Part shown: positions 51,415 through 60,721 of the stretch, piece by piece
How positions within the stretch are numbered: the first letter of the stretch is position 1
Layout of the letters: each line of letters starts with the position of its first letter
Source of the DNA: Gemmatimonadota bacterium
Lineage (GTDB): Bacteria > Gemmatimonadota > Gemmatimonadetes > Longimicrobiales > Gaopeijiaceae
Length of the DNA stretch: 64,000 bases
NCBI GenBank assembly: GCA_029262115.1
Contig: JAJCZZ010000082.1
Coordinates: 62,001-126,000 of the forward strand
Direction: 5' to 3'
Made by a program: the position numbers and the translations under genes
Notes under the pieces: generated by a model
Database searches by the model: none
What the model was told of the DNA's origin: nothing
What the model saw: only the letters and a program-made list of their open reading frames with translations

Positions 51415-51433
51415 TATGGACATAATGTCTATA
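51415..51433 (-). promoter_or_regulatory. Palindromic operator before PadR4-ADOP4
   Basis: TATGGACAT (51415-51423), A, ATGTCTATA (51425-51433) is a 9-bp inverted repeat matching at 8 of 9 pairs. On the minus strand TAGTAA follows at a place 17 nt from TTCATC, a layout like the PadR1 promoter though with a weaker -35. The ATGT/ACAT core agrees with known PadR sites. Confidence 0.65.
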
Positions 51434-51515
51434 GATGAATGCTTGGCGACAAGGATCGTCAGGTCCACCCCTTCACGCGACGGCGGCAAGCGCGATCGGC
51501 CCCAGGCTCCCCGCG

Positions 51516-52364
51516 TCAGCTACCCGGCCGAGGGAACTGACGCCTCAGGAAGGCGTCCCACATGCCGTCCGTCATGAGGCTCCGCTGCGTCATGAGGAGA
51601 GCGGCCGACGGCGTGACCCGGTATCGCGCTTTCGGATTCTTCGTCTCGAGTGCCTTCTGGATGACCACGGCCACGTCCTCCGGGTCTCCGCCGAGCTTGT
51701 TGAGCATCCCCCCCTCGTACGCCTCCTTCGTCGAGCGTGCGACGGCGGCATTGAACGCGTCGTAGGGGCCGTCTCCAATGACGTCGTCAACACTGTCGCT
51801 CGCCGTGTCTCCGAACCTCGTCCGGATCAGGCCCGGCTGAATCAGGACCACGTCGATGCCGAAGCCCCCCACCTCGTAGCGCAGCGCGTCGGACAGGGCC
51901 TCCAACGCGTACTTGGTCGCGTGGTAAGCGCCGCCTCCCGGAAAGGTCAGGCGGCCGCCCATCGAACCGATATTTATGATCCTGCCCTGCCCGATCTCCC
52001 GCATTCCGGGGAGCACCAACTGCGTCAGGCGCATCAGTCCGAAGACGTTGGTTTCGAACTGACGGCGCAGCTGCGCCATCGTGAGTGTTTCGAGGGCACC
52101 CGACTGACTGTATCCCGCGTTGTTCACGAGGGCGTGGAGCACCCCGTGCTCGCGTCGGACCGCCTCCACGGCCGCCGTCATCGACGCCTCGTCCGTCACG
52201 TCCAAAGCCAACGTCGTGCATCCGGCTTCCCCGAGCGCGCGGAGGGACTCGGGTCGGCGCGCGGTAGCGACGACGGTCCACCCCGTGCGTTTAAGGCGGA
52301 GGGCCGTCGCTTCACCGATGCCCGAGGAGCAGCCGGTGATGAGAGCGGTGCGGGCGTTGGACAT
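51516..52364 (-). CDS. Short-chain dehydrogenase/reductase (SDR)
   Basis: 282 residues from ATG 52364. Classical SDR signatures: ITGCSSGIGEATALRLKR (NAD(P) Gly-rich loop, ~8-25), LVNNAGYSQSG, IINIGSMGG (catalytic Ser), and AYHATKYALEAL (Tyr-x3-Lys). The Arg in TARRP after strand 2 favours NADP. The substrate is unknown. Divergent from the hydrolase gene across 239 nt in which I see no gene. Confidence 0.9.
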   Translation of the reverse strand: MSNARTALITGCSSGIGEATALRLKRTGWTVVATARRPESLRALGEAGCTTLALDVTDEASMTAAVEAVRREHGVLHALVNNAGYSQSGALETLTMAQLRRQFETNVFGLMRLTQLVLPGMREIGQGRIINIGSMGGRLTFPGGGAYHATKYALEALSDALRYEVGGFGIDVVLIQPGLIRTRFGDTASDSVDDVIGDGPYDAFNAAVARSTKEAYEGGMLNKLGGDPEDVAVVIQKALETKNPKARYRVTPSAALLMTQRSLMTDGMWDAFLRRQFPRPGS

Positions 52365-52603
52365 GGCCGTCGAGTCTTCCTGGAAGGGGCGTGCGGCGCG
52401 AGAGATCGCCGTCCGGTAACGTCCATGCTCGTCGGCCCGAACGAAAGAGCCCACCGCCGTCGCCAAAGGCTCATGGCCGGCCCGACCGGCCCCGCCGGGG
52501 GAATGCGCGTTCCATCTGCCGCCTCTTCTGGACGCCCACCAGATCCGGCGCGTAGCTTGAGCACGCCCCTCCGCCCACTCCGCTTCCCCTGGAGAAATCT
52601 GCC

Positions 52604-54196
52604 ATGTCCCCCGAGGCTACCGTGCGGATCGAGCCCCCTTACTACCCCATCGTGTATGTGCGTGGCTATGCCATGACGCACGGGGAAAGGGAAGACACCT
52701 TCCATGACACCTACTACGGATTCGCTGCGACGTCTGTCGAAAAGCGTCAAGCCGCGCCTCCGGAGTACTTCGAGGCCGACGTGTTCGAGGGGCAGTTCAT
52801 CCGGTTCATGAAGCTGGATCAGTATTACGCCGATGCGTCGAATCGCGGCATCGAGCGCTTCCACGGGAACCCGAGCCGGGGCATCTGGATCTGTCGGTTC
52901 TACGACCGTGACTACTTCCAGGACAAGATCCGCTCGATCGAAGAGCATGCGAGGGATCTTCGGAGCCTGATCGTGGACCAGATCCCTGCACAGCTTCGTT
53001 CGGCGGGCGTGCAGGTCGCGGAGGACCTTTCCGACTACAAGGTGATCCTGATTGCCCATTCGATGGGCGGGCTCGTCTGCCGGACGCTGATCCAGAAGGT
53101 CCTACCGGGCGAGGGGCAGCACAGGGCGGAGGATCTGGTGCACCGGCTCGTAACCCTCGGGACGCCGCACGGTGGCATCGACCTGGGGCGCCTGCCGGAC
53201 GCGATCGAGGACGCCGTGACCAGCCTGCTCAACCCGTTCGACTCAGGGATGTTCAAGGAGAGGCGGATGCGCTCGTACCTCGAACTGGGGCGGGAGGAGA
53301 ACGGCACGCCTGTCTACGACCTCCACAGCGTGGGCGACACCTTCCCGGTGAAGCGCTGCCTCAACATCATCGGAAGCGATCATAGCTCGTACTCGGCCGC
53401 TCGCTACCTGACCGGTGGCTTCAGTGACGGTCTGGTCAAGCAGGATCGCGCATACATGGTCGGGGGGCCGAAGCCCCGACCGTCCGGCGCTCCCTACCCG
53501 GTCGAAAAGAAGGCGTTCTGGGCCAACGTCCACCGGGCGCATTCGGGGCGCCGGGGCATCGTCAACAGTTATGAGAGCTTCGAGAACATCCAGCGCTTTC
53601 TGTTCGGCAACATCATTGCGGAGGTCTGGTTGGAGACGCACGCGTCGCGGACCCCCGACGAAGAAGGCATCGAATCCTTCTTCGATCTCGAGTTCACCTT
53701 CACGATCCGAAACACGACGACCCACCTCCACCGCCGGCAACAGGATCCGTGCGAGAACGCACTTCGCCTTCGAGAGCTACCGGACCGGATCTTGCTCCAT
53801 ACGCTGTTCCTGAATTCCGCTCTGAAGACGCCGGATCAGGTCGAGGTGGCCTATTCTCACCTGGCCCTCACGCTGAGGGTGGTCGAGCACCGGAAGAAGG
53901 ACGGCTTCCTGTGGGATCGCGAGTACCCCGGCCGTGAGATCTTTTCGACGGCTCTGGAAGTCAGGGTCGGTGACGAAGATCCGGATGACCCGGGGGAGGA
54001 GGTCGGCTATCGGACGTTCGGAGGTGCAGGACAGTGGCAATCCGCCGAACGACTTCCCGACGCCCCGGAAACCGGCGCGCCGGTAGAGGGTTCGAGAAAG
54101 GTGTTCCTGATTCACCTGCCCGAGACGAAGGGCTTCCACGGAAGCCTGGTGGTACGGGCCGGAGCCTGGCCAGACCTCGCTATGGTTCAGGAGTGA
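52604..54196 (+). CDS. Lipase-like alpha/beta hydrolase
   Basis: 530 residues, ATG 52604 with GGAG 9 nt upstream. Early PPYYPIVYVRGYAMTHG resembles the oxyanion strand of lipases; the nucleophile elbow is LIAHSMGGLVCRTLI (Ser ~149), followed by VTLGTPHGGIDLGRLP and a likely acid/His region (SDGLVKQDRAYM; WANVHRAHSGRRG). The last ~170 residues form a separate beta-rich domain (FFDLEFTFTIRNTTTHLH). No signal peptide, so cytoplasmic or secreted by another route. Substrate unknown. Its end is close to the DUF5715 gene, 53 nt. Confidence 0.78.
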   Translation: MSPEATVRIEPPYYPIVYVRGYAMTHGEREDTFHDTYYGFAATSVEKRQAAPPEYFEADVFEGQFIRFMKLDQYYADASNRGIERFHGNPSRGIWICRFYDRDYFQDKIRSIEEHARDLRSLIVDQIPAQLRSAGVQVAEDLSDYKVILIAHSMGGLVCRTLIQKVLPGEGQHRAEDLVHRLVTLGTPHGGIDLGRLPDAIEDAVTSLLNPFDSGMFKERRMRSYLELGREENGTPVYDLHSVGDTFPVKRCLNIIGSDHSSYSAARYLTGGFSDGLVKQDRAYMVGGPKPRPSGAPYPVEKKAFWANVHRAHSGRRGIVNSYESFENIQRFLFGNIIAEVWLETHASRTPDEEGIESFFDLEFTFTIRNTTTHLHRRQQDPCENALRLRELPDRILLHTLFLNSALKTPDQVEVAYSHLALTLRVVEHRKKDGFLWDREYPGREIFSTALEVRVGDEDPDDPGEEVGYRTFGGAGQWQSAERLPDAPETGAPVEGSRKVFLIHLPETKGFHGSLVVRAGAWPDLAMVQE

Positions 54197-54249
54197 CCCG
54201 TTCGGTCCCCCGACCTATCCACCTGCCATCTCCCCAGCCGGTTCGAATC

Positions 54250-55092
54250 GTGCGCCCTTCTCTTGTAGGCCTCTGCCTTACCCTCTCCGTCGCGCTGGCT
54301 GCCTGCGGTCCCAGTGAAGCCGACCTTCTGCAACGTGAGCGGGAGGTCCAGGCGCGCACCGTGGCCGCCTTCGAGCGCGTCATGCCGCGCGTGCTGGGCG
54401 TGGCGAACGCGATCGAAGATGCACTCGCGCCCGTCGCCTTCCTCACCACCCGCGAAGAGGGCGCATTGCGGCGCTACTTGAATGCGGCCCAACTCGAGTC
54501 CGCCGAGAAGATGGGTGGTGGGGTCGTGTCGGACTCGGCCGAGGCGGATGCTCTGGTGGAGGCAGGTGCGATGGTGCAACTGCAGGACTCAACGACGTGG
54601 TGGGTCCTACAGCCCATGGGGTACAGCATGCCTGTTGTGACGCCCGATACACACACTCTCCTCGAGGAGATCGGTCGCCGCTTCCACGCCCGTCTCGACT
54701 CGCTCGGCGTCCCACCGCTTCGCTTCGAGGTCAGCTCGGGGCTGCGCACGGCCGCGACGCAGGCCGCCCTGCGCCGGCGCAACGCCAACGCGACCAGGGG
54801 GACCAGCACGCACGAGTACGGAACCACTGTGGACGTCTCCTATAGCGCGTTCTCCGCTCCGGCGGAGCCGCTCGTCCTGATGACCGGCGACGACGCATGG
54901 CTTCAGGCGCCCGTCCATGGCCTGAGCTCCTTCGCGGTCGACGCGGCGGCCGCCCGGAAGTCCCGTGAGCTCCAGGCGATTCTCGGAAGGGTCCTCAGGG
55001 AGATGCAGGACGAGGGCGCCGTCATGGTGACACTCGAGCGGGGTCAGCCGGTCTTCCACATGACAGTCGCGGCCGAGTTGGCCGACCGCTGA
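54250..55092 (+). CDS. DUF5715-family lipoprotein (DD-peptidase-like fold)
   Basis: 280 residues from GTG 54250; an earlier GTG at 54193 overlaps the preceding stop but adds a Pro-rich leader. The signal ends LSVALAAC (lipobox). A long helical part (~30-150) precedes FEVSSGLRTAATQAALRRRN and GTSTHEYGTTVDVSYS, the His/Asp pattern seen in VanY/Hedgehog-type DD-peptidases. A late QPVFHMTV may give the third ligand. It probably acts on or binds peptidoglycan from the periplasmic face; this rests on fold similarity. Confidence 0.72.
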   Translation: MRPSLVGLCLTLSVALAACGPSEADLLQREREVQARTVAAFERVMPRVLGVANAIEDALAPVAFLTTREEGALRRYLNAAQLESAEKMGGGVVSDSAEADALVEAGAMVQLQDSTTWWVLQPMGYSMPVVTPDTHTLLEEIGRRFHARLDSLGVPPLRFEVSSGLRTAATQAALRRRNANATRGTSTHEYGTTVDVSYSAFSAPAEPLVLMTGDDAWLQAPVHGLSSFAVDAAAARKSRELQAILGRVLREMQDEGAVMVTLERGQPVFHMTVAAELADR

Positions 55093-55248
55093 CTTCGGAC
55101 CGTCCCACCCGGGTCGTCGTCGCCCCCATCGTCATCACGGGCGAAGCGACGGGCCCGCCGGAGGCGTCCTCGTGGGCGCACTTCGAACCGCCGACGGATC
55201 GCGACGCCCATCTCCGCGTTCATTCACGACCCCTCCCCTTGCGCGTTT

Positions 55249-55272
55249 AGGGAAGTGCCGGCACGTTTCCCT
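55249..55272. promoter_or_regulatory. Near-palindrome before PadR5
   Basis: AGGGAA (55249-55254), GTGCCGGCAC (55255-55264, a perfect 10-bp palindrome), GT, TTCCCT (55267-55272). The outer arms match but are offset by 2 nt. TTTAGGG recurs at 55281, close to the PadR5 ribosome site. It is a candidate operator for the PadR5-ADOP5 unit. No clear -10 box. Confidence 0.45.
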
Positions 55273-55289
55273 GTCTCATTTAGGGGAAG

Positions 55290-55637
55290 GTGATGACCAA
55301 GCGCGGAATCGACCTGATTCAAGGCACTCTGGAGTTCTTGATTCTCCAGACACTCTCGTCGGGCGAGCCGCGTCATGGCTTCGGCGTCCTTCGGTGGATT
55401 CGAGACGCCACCGGGGGCGCGCTCTCCATCGAAGAAGGCGCGCTCTACCCGGCCCTACACCGCATTGAGAGACGGGGGTGGGTGGAGAGCGAGTGGGGCC
55501 TGTCCGAGAAGAACCGAAAGGCCAGGTACTACACCTTGACGACGGCGGGACGGGAGCATCTCGCGCGCGAAGAGACCGGGTGGCGGGAGTACGTGCGAAC
55601 CGTGAATCGCATTATCGACTTGGCGGGGTCCGGCTGA
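55290..55637 (+). CDS. PadR-family transcriptional regulator 5
   Basis: 115 residues, start read as ATG in a GGGGAAGGTG context. ADOP-linked PadR pattern: DLIQGTLEFLILQTLSSGEPRHGFGVLRWI, then IEEGALYPALHRIERRGWVESEWG, RKARYYTLTTAGREHL and a C-terminal helix. Its stop is followed after one base by the GTG of ADOP permease 5. Confidence 0.92.
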   Translation: MMTKRGIDLIQGTLEFLILQTLSSGEPRHGFGVLRWIRDATGGALSIEEGALYPALHRIERRGWVESEWGLSEKNRKARYYTLTTAGREHLAREETGWREYVRTVNRIIDLAGSG

Positions 55638-55638
55638 C

Positions 55639-58305
55639 GTGAGCAGGCCCCGCGGCGTCCGACGCCTTCTCCGTCTCCGCGGCAGGCGGAGTTGGGCGGA
55701 GGACGAGGTGGACCTCGAGTTCCACCATCACCTGGAGTCCCGAATCGACGAATTGATCGAGGACGGACACTCGAGGGGCGAGGCCCGGAGCATCGCGGAA
55801 GCCGCATTCGGGCATCGCGTCCGTTACCACCATGCGTGTGTGATCCAACGACGACGGGAGGCGAGGATGAGGGGGATGAAAGAGTTGCTTTCAGCTGTCG
55901 GCGCGGACCTGCGCTACGCGCTCCGGGGGCTCCGGAAGAGGCCCGGTTTCGCGGCCGCCGTGGTTCTCACCCTCGGTCTCGGGATCGGTGCCAACACGGC
56001 TATTTTCACGGTGGTCGACCATCTGCTCATCCGCGACCTCCCTTTCGAAAAGCCCGACGAGCTCTATGTCATCCAGGCGTTGCGGCCGCAGGGGTTTCGA
56101 GTTCCTGAGATCCCTCTCGACGTGGCCAGGACGCTCGACGATGCCGATATCGGACCGGTGTTCCGCTCCGGACGAATGTCCATGGTCCGCGACGATGGGG
56201 CGTCACCGACCACGATAACGGTGGTCGCCATCGAGCCAGGACTATCCGCGTTTCTCGGGCTCCCCCCGGCTGTGGGACGCCCATTCAATCCCGACGATGC
56301 CGTTCCGGGCACCGGACACAGGGTGATCTTGAGTTACGGATACTGGGTAGGAACCTTTGGTCAGGATCCGGAGATCGTCGGACGCACCATTGTCCTGGAC
56401 AGCATCCCGGTCGTGGTGGCTGGAGTCATGAGCCCCGAGTTCCGATATCCGCTATTCGGTACGACCCATGTCTACTCGCCCCTGGCGTCGGATGGAACCT
56501 CTCTGGGCCGCACGCTCGACCGCCTCGCGGTCCTGACGCGCACGGATCCCGAGACAGTGGAACGCACACAGGCGGTCGGCGACGCCTTCTTGGCGGCCCT
56601 CCCCATGGAGAGGGGCGAGTCGGACTCGTGGTCGCTGTTCTGGGCGCCCCTCAACGAGCCCCGGGTCAACCCGGACGTGCGCAGGGCACTCTACCTCACG
56701 CTGGGAGCGGTCACGCTCATGCTGCTGGTCGCTCTCGTCAATGGCGTGAACCTGATGCTCGTCCGGGGCGCGGGGCGGGCGCGTGAGATCGGGGTTCGCC
56801 TTGCTCTGGGCGGCAGCCGTCGTCGGGTCGTGGCCCAGATGCTCGCCGAAAGCCTGGTGCTCGCGCTCGTGAGCGGTGTTGTCGCGCTCACCCTGGCTCT
56901 GGTGGGAGTCGAGGCTCTCTGGTCGATGGCGCCCGCCGAGCTCTCTCGGTTCGGCGCGCAGGACGTTTCTGTGGATACTCGTATTCTCTTCTTCGTCGCA
57001 CTACTTGCGACGGGTTCGGGTCTCGGATTCGGCCTGCTCCCCGCCGTCCGTGCTGTAAGCGCTGGAGACTCTACGTCCGGCGCCCGACTCAGCAGTCACT
57101 CCGCCTCCGACCGACGGCGTACCGGGAGTCGGGACCTCTTGGTGGTGATTCAAGTCGCGGCCAGCTTGACGCTTCTCTTTGGAGCCGGCCTGCTTGGCAG
57201 GAGCTTCTCGGCGTTGATCCGGCAGGATCCGGGGATGGAACCGCAGGGCCTGGTCACGATGAACATCCAGTTGTCGCGCGGTCGGTACCCCGACGCGGAG
57301 GGGCGAGCCGCGTTTCTCAGGAGCGTAACCGAACGGATTGCGGCCATCCCCGGGGTGTCCAGCCTCACCGTAGGGGGATTCGGGCTGCCGAGCAGCGGCG
57401 TCGCCTTTGCCGAGGGGCTTCATATCGAAGGGGAAGCGACCCCGGTCACCGAGGCGACGCTGATACTCCCCTATGCTTCGGGTGACCGCACTCTACTCGC
57501 GACACTCGGCACCCGCCTCATCGCCGGACGGAATTTTTCCGTCGATGACGAGGTCGCCGACCGCCGCCTACTCGTTACGGAGTCGTTTGCGAAGCGACTT
57601 GGGGTCCGATCACCGTCTGATGCGGTCGGCCTTCGATTCACGCTCGGCGAGGGGACTGCGATCAGGGAGGCCATCGGGGTCATCGAGGACGCCCGTCTCG
57701 AAGGCATGGACCCGGTGTTCGGGAAGGAGGCCTTCTTCACGTTGTATGACCAGGACGCCCCGGGGTCGAATCTTGGATTCCTGGTCCGAACGACTGGACC
57801 GTTCGAGCCGATCCGAAAGGCAATGGCTTCCGCCGTTCGCGAGGTCGACCCCGGTCAACCGATCGCGGGATTCCTTCCGGTGGAAGACCTTCTCCACGAC
57901 TCCGTATCGAAGCCTCGGTTCTTCCTGACCCTCATGGCGATATTCGCCGTATGCGCCCTGCTGCTCGCGGCGATCGGGCTCTATGGAGTGCTCTCGTATT
58001 CCGTGAGTCAGCGGATGCGCGAGATGGGGATTCGGGTTGCGTTGGGCGCCGCAGCGAGTGACGTGCGCCTCATGGTGCTGCGCCACGGTCTGGCTCTGGC
58101 GCTCGTGGGCAGCCTGGTCGGAGCTGCCACGGCCCTGGCCGCGAGCCGTGTGATGGAGAGCCTGCTGTTCGAGACGTCCCCGACCGACATCCTCGTGCTT
58201 CTGGCCACCGCGACGGTGCTTCTTTCGGCCGCGCTCATCGCGTCCTATCTGCCGGCGCGACGTGCCACTCGCGTGAATCCCGTGGAGGTGCTGCGGGCCG
58301 AGTAG
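55639..58305 (+). CDS. ADOP-type orphan ABC permease 5
   Basis: 888 residues, GTG 55639. Permease prefix: DEVDLEFHHHLESRIDELIEDGHSRGEAR (~22-50). First helix and core from ~105 (LTLGLGIGANTAIFTVVDHLL). FtsX block 1 around 360-430 (REIGVRLALGGSRRRVVAQM), second helix set from ~490 (LLVVIQVAASLTLLFGAGLLGRSF), final block with REMGIRVALGAAASDVRLMVL and ending RRATRVNPVEVLRAE. All canonical ADOP marks are present; no ATPase nearby. Confidence 0.9.
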   Translation: MSRPRGVRRLLRLRGRRSWAEDEVDLEFHHHLESRIDELIEDGHSRGEARSIAEAAFGHRVRYHHACVIQRRREARMRGMKELLSAVGADLRYALRGLRKRPGFAAAVVLTLGLGIGANTAIFTVVDHLLIRDLPFEKPDELYVIQALRPQGFRVPEIPLDVARTLDDADIGPVFRSGRMSMVRDDGASPTTITVVAIEPGLSAFLGLPPAVGRPFNPDDAVPGTGHRVILSYGYWVGTFGQDPEIVGRTIVLDSIPVVVAGVMSPEFRYPLFGTTHVYSPLASDGTSLGRTLDRLAVLTRTDPETVERTQAVGDAFLAALPMERGESDSWSLFWAPLNEPRVNPDVRRALYLTLGAVTLMLLVALVNGVNLMLVRGAGRAREIGVRLALGGSRRRVVAQMLAESLVLALVSGVVALTLALVGVEALWSMAPAELSRFGAQDVSVDTRILFFVALLATGSGLGFGLLPAVRAVSAGDSTSGARLSSHSASDRRRTGSRDLLVVIQVAASLTLLFGAGLLGRSFSALIRQDPGMEPQGLVTMNIQLSRGRYPDAEGRAAFLRSVTERIAAIPGVSSLTVGGFGLPSSGVAFAEGLHIEGEATPVTEATLILPYASGDRTLLATLGTRLIAGRNFSVDDEVADRRLLVTESFAKRLGVRSPSDAVGLRFTLGEGTAIREAIGVIEDARLEGMDPVFGKEAFFTLYDQDAPGSNLGFLVRTTGPFEPIRKAMASAVREVDPGQPIAGFLPVEDLLHDSVSKPRFFLTLMAIFAVCALLLAAIGLYGVLSYSVSQRMREMGIRVALGAAASDVRLMVLRHGLALALVGSLVGAATALAASRVMESLLFETSPTDILVLLATATVLLSAALIASYLPARRATRVNPVEVLRAE

Positions 58306-58508
58306 GAAGATGAGGGGCCCCGGAGCACAGACCCGGCGGTGTGACACTGAGGCTCCGGGGGAGCGTGGTGGGGTAGCGCGAACCTTGCGGCGGCGGCCGG
58401 TGGTCGACATCCTGAAATTTGGCGGCTATCGGGAGCGTCGCCCGGAGGGAGGCGACCGTCGAGGGCGCCGCCTTGTCCGCGGTATTGGGTTCCGGGAGGG
58501 AGCATACC

Positions 58509-58996
58509 ATGACGACGCGCTCGGTGTTGACCAAGACGTGCCCGATCCTGGCCGCGGTTGTCGGCCTTTTTCTCCTCTACTCCGCTCCCGCGTCCGGCCA
58601 GCGCTTCGACTCGATGCGGCTGTTCACGGGCGCGGACCTGGGCGTCACGTTGGAGGGTCGACCTGGCTCGATCGACGACCCCCAGGTGCACGGTGGCCTC
58701 CTGATTGGCTCCCGCGACAATCCGTTTCTGTCGTTCGTGCACGTGGCCCGGGCCGACCTCAGTTGGGGACGCGACTCCCAGGTGCCTTGACTGGGCTTCA
58801 CTTCCTTTCGCCGCGTGGCTCGGCTCGCCCGTTTCTCGCGGCGGGCTCCGACATCCGCTCACCGTTGGCGCCGGTCGTCGGAGGTGGGCTCTGGTTCGAG
58901 GGCGGACGGATTCCGTGGTACGTGGAGACGCGGCTGAACCTCTACGGGCGTGATGACCGGTCGGTCGCGCAGCTTTGGATGGGGGTGATCTGGTAG
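58509..58996 (+). pseudogene. Frameshifted small exported protein
   Basis: From ATG 58509 the frame gives a signal sequence (ILAAVVGLFLLYSAPASGQ) and GADLGVTLEGRPGSI up to SWGRDSQ, stopping at 58788-58790. The +1 frame from ~58775 continues as ALTGLHFLSPRGSARPFLAAGSDIRSPLAPVVGGGLWFEGG and ends YGRDDRSVAQLWMGVIW at 58996. Together they look like one exported beta-rich protein of ~160 residues with a single indel near 58775-58790. Whether it is biological or a sequencing error is open. Confidence 0.55.
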
Positions 58997-59125
58997 GACG
59001 GACGAGGCCAGGGCGCGGCGGCCGGGGGCCCCGGTGGTCGGTCGCGCGGAGCGGTGGTCGGTATGCGCTGAACCCTCCCGCCCCGTAGCTTCTCCGTTCG
59101 GATCCTCCACCGTTTCGGAGATACA

Positions 59126-60721
59126 ATGACGTTCGGCCCCACCTCTCGACTGCTCGTGTGCGCAAGCACCGCCGCCCTCTCGCTTCTGGCCGTCGCGCCG
59201 CTTGCGCTGGCACCTGTTCTGGGCGCCGCGCTCGACGCGCAGATACCCGACTACGACCTCCCGATCCGGGAGCACGTGTTCGACAACGGCCTCCGCCTGC
59301 TCGTGCTCCACCGTGAAGGCGACCCGCGCGTGGCGTCCAAGATCTTCACGGACTTCGGGGCCATCGTCGAGGAGCCCGGCGAGCTCGGTGCGGCGCACTA
59401 TCTCGAGCACCTGATGTTCAAGGGCACGCCGTCGCTCGGGACTACCGACTGGGAGGCCGAGCGGCCCTACATCGAGGCCATCCGCGCGACGGAGCTCGAG
59501 CTGGAGGAGGCGCTCAACGAGGCGCGCAACGACATCCGTCAGCGCGGCGTCTGGGGCGACTACCAGCATGCGGAGAGCACGCCGCGTATCGACTCCTTGC
59601 GCGCGGAGATCGCGCGGCTGGATCAGGAGGTCGCCCGGTTCCGCGACTACGGCACCACCATGCGGTGGTATCAGGCCTTTGGCGGCACCAACCTGACCGC
59701 CACCACGGAGCAGGAGTACATGAAGTTCGACATCAACCTTCCCGTGGAGCGTGTCGAGCTGTTTCTGCGCGTCGAGGCGGATCGGATGCGCAACTCCGTG
59801 TTTCGGGAGTTCGACCAGGAGAGGATGATCCTGGTGGAGCAGCGTCTGGGTGACCTCAACCGCCCGACCACGCCGTACTACGAGCAGATGGCCGGACTCG
59901 TCGGGTTGGTCCATCCGGTTTTCTGGCCGGAAGGGTACATGACCGACTTCGACGAATACTCCCGCTGGTACCAGCGAGATCTGTACGACCGGTACTTCCA
60001 GCCGAACAACACGACCCTGGTGTTCATCGGCGGCGTGACGCTCGAAGAGATGGTCCCGCTCGTCGACCGATACTTCGGGTGGATGGAACGAGTGCCGGAG
60101 CCCACGCGCGCTCGCGCCGTGGAGCCGCCGCCCGCCTCGGAGCGCCGACTGACCTATCGCTCGGACGAGCTGGCGCCGCGCGTCGAGGTGCGGCACATGA
60201 TTCCGGGCGTCGGGCATCCCGACCGGCCCCACATGGACGTGGTGGGAGACGTCTTGCGCATTCAGATCGGCCAAGCGCTCGAAGCGGCCGGCGTGCCGGG
60301 GACGGTCGATGTGAATACCCGCGTGGTGCATACGAGCAGATTCGGCATCCCCGGGTCCATCAACGTGGAAGTGGTCACGCCCGTGGAGCACCTCGGGGCC
60401 GCCGAGACGGTGGTCACTCAGATCCTCGACCGCCTCGGGTCGTCGCCCCAGACGCCTGCCGATCTCGCCCTGGCCAAGAAACGGCTGAGGACGGCGTGGT
60501 ACCGGACCGTGCGCGACCCGGACCAGCTCGCCTTCGAGATCGGTCACTTCCAGACGATGGATCGGTGGCTGACGCTGGAGTCGTACATGGCGGCGCGCGA
60601 GACCACGACGGCGGATGACCTGCGGCGTCTCTCGTCCACCTACTTCGTACCGAACAACCGGGCATGGGGGGTCGTCCGGCCTCCTGAGGATCGCCCCATC
60701 AGTCAGGAGGATGACCGATGA
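59126..60721 (+). CDS. M16 zinc metallopeptidase, catalytic member
   Basis: 531 residues. A signal sequence (LSLLAVAPLALAPVLGAAL) precedes the M16 domain. The inverted zinc motif HYLEH (His91, Glu94, His95) is present, followed after an insertion of ~100 residues by YMKFDINLPVERVELFL and ERMILVEQR, holding the likely third ligand Glu. The second half has EVRHMIPGVGHPDRPHMDVV and LAKKRLRTAWYRTVRDPDQLA. It is a periplasmic or secreted zinc peptidase. Its last codons overlap the next M16 gene (ATGA). The insertion between HxxEH and the third ligand (AIRATELELEEALNEARND) is long for the family. Confidence 0.9.
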   Translation: MTFGPTSRLLVCASTAALSLLAVAPLALAPVLGAALDAQIPDYDLPIREHVFDNGLRLLVLHREGDPRVASKIFTDFGAIVEEPGELGAAHYLEHLMFKGTPSLGTTDWEAERPYIEAIRATELELEEALNEARNDIRQRGVWGDYQHAESTPRIDSLRAEIARLDQEVARFRDYGTTMRWYQAFGGTNLTATTEQEYMKFDINLPVERVELFLRVEADRMRNSVFREFDQERMILVEQRLGDLNRPTTPYYEQMAGLVGLVHPVFWPEGYMTDFDEYSRWYQRDLYDRYFQPNNTTLVFIGGVTLEEMVPLVDRYFGWMERVPEPTRARAVEPPPASERRLTYRSDELAPRVEVRHMIPGVGHPDRPHMDVVGDVLRIQIGQALEAAGVPGTVDVNTRVVHTSRFGIPGSINVEVVTPVEHLGAAETVVTQILDRLGSSPQTPADLALAKKRLRTAWYRTVRDPDQLAFEIGHFQTMDRWLTLESYMAARETTTADDLRRLSSTYFVPNNRAWGVVRPPEDRPISQEDDR

